Source: Adiantum capillus-veneris (taxonomy: Eukaryota > Streptophyta > Polypodiopsida > Polypodiales > Pteridaceae). Taken from it: a DNA stretch of 64,000 nucleotides. The stretch is from contig CM043959.1 of NCBI GenBank assembly GCA_014529385.2, positions 54,254,253 through 54,318,252 on the forward strand, read 5' to 3'. A program made the translations under genes and the position numbers. The notes under the pieces are model-generated. The model was not told the origin of the DNA. It was given only the letters and a program-made list of their open reading frames with translations, and ran no database searches. Shown here piece by piece: positions 57,363 to 64,000 of the stretch (positions within the stretch are counted from its first letter, which is position 1; the number at the start of each line of letters is the position of its first letter).

Positions 57363-58947
57363 TGTAATGGAAATTGCCTATGAACTCTGAGAGTAGCGGA
57401 ATTAGGAAATTAGGTGAAGCACTTTTGAGAGATTCTTTGTGAGCATAGCGGTTGAACTTAATTGACGGTAGCAACATAAATATGGTACTTAGTTAACTTG
57501 GCATGAACAATACTTTTGCAAGAGAGAGTTTAGAGAACATGACAATAGTTGAGGACCGGATTCATATGGAGCTGGTCCCCCCTCCAATAGGCATTTGTAT
57601 TATAGTTTCTCCCATCAAAAGAGACTTGGTACAATACAATCTTTGTGTTCCTTGTAACCTAGGTGATGCAATGAAGATGGAAAGATTCATGCATCACAAG
57701 CATAACATAAACTTGAAGAAAGCATTAACTATCCCAAGCCTCAATCCCAAGGCCTCAAACACCTTCGAAGGTGGAGAGAGCTAGTGGGGAATGAGGATAG
57801 GGAAGAGGAGAAAGAAATAGTTCCTCACTTATCATTAATCTTCTTGCTAGCATACATAATAGCATAGTAATGAAGATGGAGAAGATGGAAAGCTTAAGTA
57901 TTGAAGCATGACTCTTGGTTGGATTTGCATTCCATAGCCAAGAGTGTTGGTGTAGGCTTTCACTCTCACAATCTTGGAGAAAGAGGTCGTGTTCCCCCTA
58001 GCACCCCCCCTCCTTGCTTTGGGCGAGTGGTGACCTTTCTACATGTTGCAAACTCATTGGACCCCTCTCCCCCTAGACAATCACATGCAGTATGCAGTCA
58101 AGTACATGGGTAGTCTTTTGACAAGTGTCCTCCTTACCCCTTAGAGAGAGAGAGCTTGAAAATATATAGATATTTGTTAGATGGAAGTAGAAGCTCATTG
58201 GACCCCTCTTTAGCCCAACCAATAGCATTCAAGCACACCATGTGGTTAAGCTTAGTGAGACTCTGACATGTGTCCCATGTGCTCTTTTAGAACTCCCCTA
58301 ACTTTGAGATTTTTATGCACAGGAAGTTTGTCAAGCAACTTCCTCATTAAGTGTGTAGGTTCTCTTTTTGACTCAAGCATCTTACCTCCCATGCATAGGA
58401 AGCTTCTCAAGCAACATCCTCATTAAATGTGACAAGTACCTAAAGTACCTTAGTCATCAAGCATGACAAGCACCTTAAGTGGAGTTCCCACCTCAAACAT
58501 AGCCCTAGCTTGCTTAAGTTTAGGTCGGGTTCCCACCACAAGCACGGCCCTAGCTTGCCTAAGTTTAGGTCGGGTTCCCACCTCAAGCACAACCCTAGCT
58601 TGCTTAAGATTCTCACCTCAAGCACAGCCCTAGCTTGCTTAAGTTTAGGTCGGGTTCCCACCTCAAGCTCAACCATAGTTGGCTTAAGGTTAAAGGACTT
58701 TTAACACTAACCATTGGAGGTCTTTAATGAAGCTAACCCCAAGGTCTTTTAAGCTTCATTAGTTAACCTTGCTCTTTGACATACCATCTCTCATTTGGGC
58801 CCCTTTACCATTGGCCCCGTGTTGAGATAGATTCGTAAGCATATGTCTATATTCTAACCCTTGTTCCCGTTTATTATCCCATATTAAATGATCAGTTTAA
58901 TATGAGAAAATCATTTGGGTTGATTAGATATTAGATATTTAATGACA
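57363..58947 (-). repeat. E3 5' LTR
   Basis: 1585 bp, TGTAATGG to AATGACA. Contains AAGTTTAGGTCGGGTTCCCA at 58516, 58561 and 58641 as an internal array. Confidence 0.88.
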
Positions 58948-58949
58948 CC

Positions 58950-60620
58950 GAGAGAAACTACACTACTACAGAGCGAGAAGATTTAGGTATGATTTATGCA
59001 ATGAAGAAATTTCACTACTACCTTTTGGCCAACAAGTTTGTTTTCTATGTTGATCATCAAGCCTTGTTGTATCTAGTAAATAAACCTTGTTCCACTGGAA
59101 GAATTACACGATGGTTGTTAATTCTCCTTGAGTTTGATTTTACCGTTGTGGTGAGACCTGGTAAAAGACATGTCATGGCGGATCATTTGTCTCGCATACC
59201 CAATGGTGAAGCCCCTACTGGAGTCGATGATGAGTTACCCGATACTTCTCTATTCCTAGTCGAAACCATACCTGAATGGAGTGAGAAGATTGTGAACTTT
59301 CTAGTTAATGGTTTTTCACCCAAAGAGCTTCGTAAGGACATAGCTCGAAAACTATTAAAAGAATGTGAACCTTACTCTCTCATTGCAAGAACTGTCTACA
59401 GGCTAGGGAAGGATGATATTCTTAGACGTTGTGCCCGTGAGGATGAGTATTTATACATACTACAAGAAGCCCACATGGGTATAGCTAGAGGACATTTCTC
59501 AGAGGAACTAACAGCTAGAAAGGTGTTGCAATCAGGCTATTGGTGGCCTACCTTATTCAAGGATGCATCACTTTTTGCAAAAGGATGTGATGAATGCCAA
59601 CGTTACAAGATCACACAACGAAAGGATAAGATACCCTTACATCCTGTTAAAGTGACTCAACCATTTGAAAAATGGGGTTTGGACTTTGTAGGCCCAATTA
59701 GTCCGACAGCTCGTAGCACTCAATCTCGATATATTATCGTTGCCACTGGCTATGTGACAAAGTGGGCGGAAGCCAGGGTGACACATAAGGCCGATGCGAG
59801 GTCAACTGCCAAGTTTCTCTTTGAGAACATTATTACAAGATTTGGTTGTCTCTTTGAGATGGTGAGTGACAATGGTACTCATTTTATAAATGGAGTAATA
59901 AAAGAACTCACTACCAACTTTATGATAGCTCACCATAAGTCCACACCTAATTATCCACAAGCAAATGTCCAAGCTGAGAGCACCAACAAGACCTTAATCT
60001 CTATCTTGACCAAAATGGTGGAAGCCCATCGCATAGATTGGGATTTAAAGCTGATTTCAGCTTTATGGGCTTATGGTCCTGCATACAAAGTTTCCATTAA
60101 CTGCACACCGTTTAAGATGATGTATGGCCAAGAAGCGGTTATGCCATGGGAGTTTGTCATTCCTAGTCTTCGAGTAGCTTCTCAAGAAGGTTGGGATGGT
60201 AACCCCTTAGTTGAGCGATTATATATCCTTGAAAGGCTAGATGAAAAGAGGCAATTAGCTATGCAAAATGCACTTGTGGAGAAAGATAGGAGGAAGAAAC
60301 GGTTTGACTGTCATCTAAAGAGCACAGATATCAATGTTGGTGATAAAGTCCTTATGTATGGAGTGTGTAACAAAAAGAAAAAGTTGAAATATACGGGAAA
60401 AGGACCATATAGAGTATGTGAGATCACCCCACAAGAGGAGCTACGTGCCATCCATCAAAAAAAGGTAGCCAAGACACAAACAGAGTTGAAGAAGATACAA
60501 GTTCAAGCTAAGGCTAAGGAGCAACAACAACGCATAAGACGCCAACGAGAGGCTAACCCTAGAGTTACACATGCATTCCTTGTGACTCTAACACACCTCT
60601 ACGATACCCTATTGAGCTAA
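58950..60620 (+). CDS. E5 RNase H end and integrase, open frame
   Basis: The frame is open from 58950, so the ATG at 58989 is only internal to the original polyprotein. It begins NYTTTEREDLGMIYAMKKF with catalytic Glu, then YVDHQALLYLVNKP and the tether RHVMADHLSRI. The integrase has HMGIARGHFSEELTARKVLQ and CDECQRYK (zinc), WGLDFVGPI (Asp), MVSDNGTHFINGV (Asp) and YPQANVQAESTNKTL (Glu). It passes KYTGKGPYRVCEI (GPY module) and continues with a Lys/Gln-rich coiled segment (AKTQTELKKIQVQAKAKEQQ) to a TAA at 60618-60620. The last 60 residues are more like a gag/protease linker than an integrase tail. Confidence 0.85.
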   Translation, partial: ERNYTTTEREDLGMIYAMKKFHYYLLANKFVFYVDHQALLYLVNKPCSTGRITRWLLILLEFDFTVVVRPGKRHVMADHLSRIPNGEAPTGVDDELPDTSLFLVETIPEWSEKIVNFLVNGFSPKELRKDIARKLLKECEPYSLIARTVYRLGKDDILRRCAREDEYLYILQEAHMGIARGHFSEELTARKVLQSGYWWPTLFKDASLFAKGCDECQRYKITQRKDKIPLHPVKVTQPFEKWGLDFVGPISPTARSTQSRYIIVATGYVTKWAEARVTHKADARSTAKFLFENIITRFGCLFEMVSDNGTHFINGVIKELTTNFMIAHHKSTPNYPQANVQAESTNKTLISILTKMVEAHRIDWDLKLISALWAYGPAYKVSINCTPFKMMYGQEAVMPWEFVIPSLRVASQEGWDGNPLVERLYILERLDEKRQLAMQNALVEKDRRKKRFDCHLKSTDINVGDKVLMYGVCNKKKKLKYTGKGPYRVCEITPQEELRAIHQKKVAKTQTELKKIQVQAKAKEQQQRIRRQREANPRVTHAFLVTLTHLYDTLLS

Positions 60621-60935
60621 ACAACGCCTATGGAAAAGTGCTATATAATGCCTTATTGGACACGGGTGCTAAATATAATCTACTATCATATGGGGTGTAG
60701 TGTCATTTAGGAAAGCTACCTCTATCTGAGAGTATCATCCAAGTCAAGGGTGTCAACAAGAAAAAAACTGCGGTTTTTGGAATCTGGCACACTTCTGTCA
60801 GTTATGACAATGGGGCTGTATCTCAAGACTTTCTGGTCATGCCTGTTGGAACTATGAGGGTAATATAAACCTAGGACGCACGTGGATGATAGCCATGAAA
60901 TGCACTATTGATTGGGGGATAGGGGGTGTCACAAC
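60595..60935 (+). pseudogene. Retropepsin-like domain downstream of integrase in E5
   Basis: In the frame read after the integrase ORF ends, YNALLDTGAKYNLLSYGV (about 60645-60698) matches the D-T-G active site of retroviral-type proteases. A TAG follows at about 60698-60700. SQDFLVMPVGT and then, after a further frameshift, NLGRTWMIAMKCTIDW (about 60868-60915) resemble the ILGRPWL strand. Protease normally lies before RT in gypsy pol, so this position is unusual. Decayed. Confidence 0.65.
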
Positions 60936-61257
60936 ACAGAAACTAACTCTTAGCCCTGCTACTCAAGCCATAGTCCCTGAGATATTGCCTCTTAAGGAAA
61001 TAAAACTCAAAACATTGCATGTCCAAGAGGTTGAACCATATGTCCCCATAGCCCAACTCTCTAGAGCTTCATTTGATGTAGTTGAAATAAAGCTTGAGAC
61101 ACACAAGACCCATCCCAATATAACAAAGAAAACATACAAGTGGGTCCCTAAAGCTTCTTTAGCGACCATAGCTAGTGCTAAAAGACAGGAGCCTGGTAAG
61201 AGACGTCCCACGCGCTCCAAGAAATGTAAGGAAATGTGGTGTTGGATTCCTAAATGA
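60886..61257 (+). CDS. E5 tail frame 1 with WVPK motif
   Basis: 123 residues from MIAMKCTIDWGIGGVTTQKL to CWIPK. The first 15 residues belong to the end of the protease-like domain. The rest is unrecognised, basic toward the C terminus, and contains YKWVPKAS and MWCWIPK. It overlaps the previous feature. Likely once continuous with the next frame. Confidence 0.45.
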   Translation: MIAMKCTIDWGIGGVTTQKLTLSPATQAIVPEILPLKEIKLKTLHVQEVEPYVPIAQLSRASFDVVEIKLETHKTHPNITKKTYKWVPKASLATIASAKRQEPGKRRPTRSKKCKEMWCWIPK

Positions 61258-61260
61258 CTA

Positions 61261-61776
61261 TTGGAAGCCCAAGGCTACTATAAAGGAAATGATCAAATCT
61301 GGGTGCCAAAATGTAGATTGTGTTCTTACTTGTCACCTGGCCCATGTGAGCCCAATCCTGTGGCTCCAAAACGAATGCAAGATCACAAAAAGGAAAAAAA
61401 CACGGAATGCTACACACTCGCTCCAGAGCTAGTTTGGGTACCAAAGAAAGAAGGATTTGTTCCACCTAGCTCAAGAACAGGGAAGTCAAATGAAGCTTCT
61501 TGCTCTTCATGTAGTTCCTATATGGAAATAGAAGCTTTGACACAATCTCCACCCACCATTGTACATATCCATACAAACAAGGAAGAGTTTGCACCTCCCA
61601 TTGTAAGTTCACCACCTACAACAACGTTGCAAATAAAATCATGGGAGAGTACCTTACCACTCTTGCAACTAGATGAAACGCATAGGGCGATCGAAAACTA
61701 TTGGTTAAAACCTTCATCCATAACAACTTGGAACAATTGGTTTCAAAAGGTGACGACATCTTTCCAAAAAGTATGA
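61261..61776 (+). CDS. E5 tail frame 2 with WVPK motifs
   Basis: 171 residues with QIWVPKCRL and LVWVPKKEGF, a Cys-rich patch (CRLCSYLSPGPC) and a Ser/Thr/Pro-rich part. It ends just before the polypurine tract, so it is inside the element rather than host DNA. Function unknown. Confidence 0.45.
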   Translation: MEAQGYYKGNDQIWVPKCRLCSYLSPGPCEPNPVAPKRMQDHKKEKNTECYTLAPELVWVPKKEGFVPPSSRTGKSNEASCSSCSSYMEIEALTQSPPTIVHIHTNKEEFAPPIVSSPPTTTLQIKSWESTLPLLQLDETHRAIENYWLKPSSITTWNNWFQKVTTSFQKV

Positions 61777-61783
61777 TCTACCC

Positions 61784-61797
61784 AAGAAAGGGGGGAA
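61784..61797 (+). promoter_or_regulatory. E5 polypurine tract
   Basis: AAGAAAGGGGGGAA directly before TGTTTGCTGACATC, a typical plus-strand primer and LTR start. Confidence 0.75.
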
Positions 61798-62280
61798 TGT
61801 TTGCTGACATCCATCATTCACTTGCTTCCCTCTCAACCTTCCTCCCTGACCTCTCAATATCCAATATGAGGAAATGTATATATAAAGCCTTATACTCACA
61901 AAAAACAAAAATAATAAAGAGCAAGAGCAATTAGCAAACGAGTATGCACAATAAAAGTCAAAACATTGACCAGACCTACACATTCACATCCGATACATTG
62001 AAACAGAAACCTATGTCATCAAACACCTTTGATACTCATCACTTGAGTGATGGAGGGTAGGTAAGATTAGTACGATAGGAGTGTTTCTGTTTTAGAGTTT
62101 AGTGATTAGCAAAGTTCTTTCTTCCCACTGATGTGCCTCCTAGAGGTATTGTTTGTGTTTCATAGTGTGTACAGGAACAATTGTTGTTGTTAGGATTTGG
62201 ACCTTCATGGAATCTTTCTCTCGTTCACACTTCAAGTCAAGCACGATCATCAACACAAACAGGTGTTTCTTGTCCGTTAG
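61798..62280 (+). repeat. E5 3' LTR (right end uncertain)
   Basis: Starts TGTTTGCTGAC; a TATA box (TATATATAAAG) is near 61877. No second copy in the window to fix the end. Confidence 0.6.
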
Positions 62281-64000
62281 CATTGTCCCTTATCTTTTTT
62301 GCATCCATGTTTGTCTGCTTTAAGTGTAATTGGTAGCATAATATTCAACGCATTTGCTTAGTATCAAACATTAAATTCAATGTAGTTTTTTGTCATAATC
62401 ACTTGTCTAGGTTTAAAAATCAAGCAGTCCGACTAAACTAGTTTGACCAAGCTAGGCGTTAGAGATCTTCTCTTAATACCATGGGGAATGCCTTCCTAAT
62501 AATCAATGGTTACTTAGGTTCTTAATCCAATTTAGGCAGCATTGTGTGCAATGTACTAGGGCTTTCTAGTGGGCTTAGTCCCTATTGACCTTTAGTTAAA
62601 GTATTATAAAGGGAGTTTACTAGTGTGATGAGCCTGGGGAGGGTAACAGTGTTATATGACCCCCCAAAGTTACAAAATTAAAATGCTAATAACGAACAAA
62701 CAAAAAAATCAAAGTGCCACAATGTAAAATCTTAAGTTGGAAGAGAAATCTCAACTTGATTTGGTACTCCACTCACATGTATCGCCTATGGTACTAGAGC
62801 CCTAGAGGTTCCTAGTGTGGGCACTTTTCCTCGAAAAGCAAAAAACCCAAGGCATACAAAATAAGCACGCACATCAAAATTGAATCACTATGAAAAGACT
62901 TTGGGGGGTCAAAGAAAAGTAAATAAGTCAGGCGATGATTTCATGAGAATTCCTTTTATCGTAGTTTAACTACGAGGTCTTCTAGGTATAGCCTCTAGTC
63001 AGCCTTCGAACATGAAATACTTGGCTCTCGCGATTAAACAACCATTTTGACCAGAGAAAATTGAGAAGCTTTACCCATGGTATTAATAGTCAATCTCTAG
63101 TGCCTGTCGACCGTTCATTAGTGACCCCGGACTTGTTTATTTTTTGACCTTCCCAACGGTTTATGCATTTGATTATATTACAATTTAACACTAGGTTGGT
63201 AATGGGACACTTTTATCTCCTAGGACACTTTTATGTCCTGTGAAGTGACCATTTTCCTTGAATTATGTCAAGAGTTTCAAAATAGATTTTGAGGTGCTAT
63301 CTGTCTAGAAAGTTGTCTCATGAGCTGAAACAAACTCGATATTTTTTTGGAATATCAATTCCATCTTTAACCTTGTCCTTGCACAACATTTCACAACCTA
63401 AACTGTATGAAAAAACGGTTCCTGTTTTTGGCTTTTTTCAACTTTTTGCAACTATACCACTCTAGAATTCATGTTTGTGAGGTCTATAATGCTAGAGAAC
63501 TATCTTTAGTAGCCCTCAACATGTCCTGATGCTTCTAGGGAGAAATAAATGTTAAAGTTGTAAGTTATGACCAAATTACAGAAATTGTCAAATCCTGTTT
63601 TTTTAGCCAATTTTAGCTCTTCTATGATTTTTTTGGTGGCTTTCATGATATCCAAATGCAGTTTTGATTTTCCATGTCGCATATTGTAACATAAAGCTAA
63701 TATTCCTTGAGTTTTGGGGCACCTAATACCCTATTTTTCATAGTAGACAACGATGGTTGATTTTTTCAATTATAGAAGAAAACGAAACACTCTAGTATAT
63801 CAAGTATAGCTTTTTCAATATTGTTAGTTTCTTGTGACAACTACATGCATTTTGTAGGTAGTAACCATATCTAGTCATAAGGATCAAATTTGGCTAGATA
63901 TTGAATAGTCTCTATGGGATTCTACAACTCATAATGTTGAACCCAGTTTTTTCATGTTTGGTGTATTTAGCACTTCATCTTTGTCCCCAAGATTCCCCTT
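62281..64000. other. AT-rich DNA without recognised features
   Basis: 1.7 kb with no ORF above noise, no RNA gene, and no match to the other elements of the window. It could be a long E5 LTR remainder or old intergenic DNA. Confidence 0.4.

Larger units (their letters stand above)
46926..58947 (-). mobile_element. Gypsy E3 (chromovirus), hosting E4
   Basis: Minus strand. Right (5') LTR 57363-58947 is full length. The left LTR lacks its first about 1.0 kb and is split by E4 into 46926-47006 and 51558-51865. Internal order from 5': primer site 57350-57361, leader, gag, protease, RT, RNase H, integrase, chromodomain-like tail. Same family as E1, E2 and E4. Several stops and frameshifts. Confidence 0.88.
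58948..62280 (+). mobile_element. Gypsy E5, non-chromovirus, truncated on the left
   Basis: Plus strand. It begins in RNase H directly after the E3 LTR, so E3 seems to have inserted into it, but the left half is not found in the window. RNase H and integrase are followed by a retropepsin-like segment, a repeat-bearing tail, a polypurine tract and a 3' LTR from 61798. The LTR right end is not defined; 62280 is a guess. Confidence 0.75.

Overview
This is plant nuclear DNA made almost entirely of transposable elements. Evidence for a land plant: Ty1/copia elements of Tork/Tnt1 type, chromodomain Ty3/gypsy elements with initiator-Met tRNA primer sites, and one spliced host gene for a histidine phosphatase with plant-like exons. 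A Penelope-like element (PLE), uncommon in plants, is also present. I cannot name the species.

Layout. 1-1135: fragment with a broken coiled-coil reading frame. About 1521-8040: a degraded PLE on the + strand. It has an ORF1-like frame, a reverse transcriptase (RT) split by a 0.6-0.7 kb interruption, no visible GIY-YIG endonuclease, inverted terminal copies and a hammerhead-ribozyme-like motif at 7778-7819. A 385-bp direct repeat (1136-1520 and 8610-8994) brackets it. 8931-36205: a deep nest of LTR elements. Gypsy E1 (minus) is the outer host. Gypsy E2 (minus, 11556-28594) sits in the E1 gag. Copia A (minus, 16893-26167, target duplication TCTCG) sits in the E2 gag. Copia B (plus, 19629-23398, non-autonomous) sits in copia A pol. 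Copia C (plus, 29129-34642, target duplication CCACT) sits in the E1 leader. 36206-38900: two old gypsy remnants and a perfect hairpin.

39934-44176: the host gene on the minus strand, three well-defined coding exons plus a possible 5' exon, with a 323-bp tandem duplication in its upstream intron. 44177-46925: intergenic DNA with microsatellites, a GATCAC cluster and an ORF1p-like fragment. 46926-58947: gypsy E3 (minus), whose left LTR holds a 5'-truncated gypsy E4 (plus, 47007-51557). 58948 to about 62280: another gypsy, E5 (plus), with the order RNase H, integrase, retropepsin-like domain, then polypurine tract and LTR. 62280-64000: AT-rich, no gene seen.

Most element genes are broken by stops or frameshifts; the longest open frames are the E4 integrase, the E5 RNase H-integrase and copia B's fused frame. 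The strongest leads are the hammerhead-like motif in an apparently endonuclease-less plant PLE, the protease-like domain downstream of integrase in E5, and RNA structures in LTR elements supported by compensatory changes: a leader stem in E1/E2/E3 and a hairpin around the polypurine tract in copia B/C. All coordinates come from reading the sequence by eye; family assignments rest on recognised motifs, not on searches.
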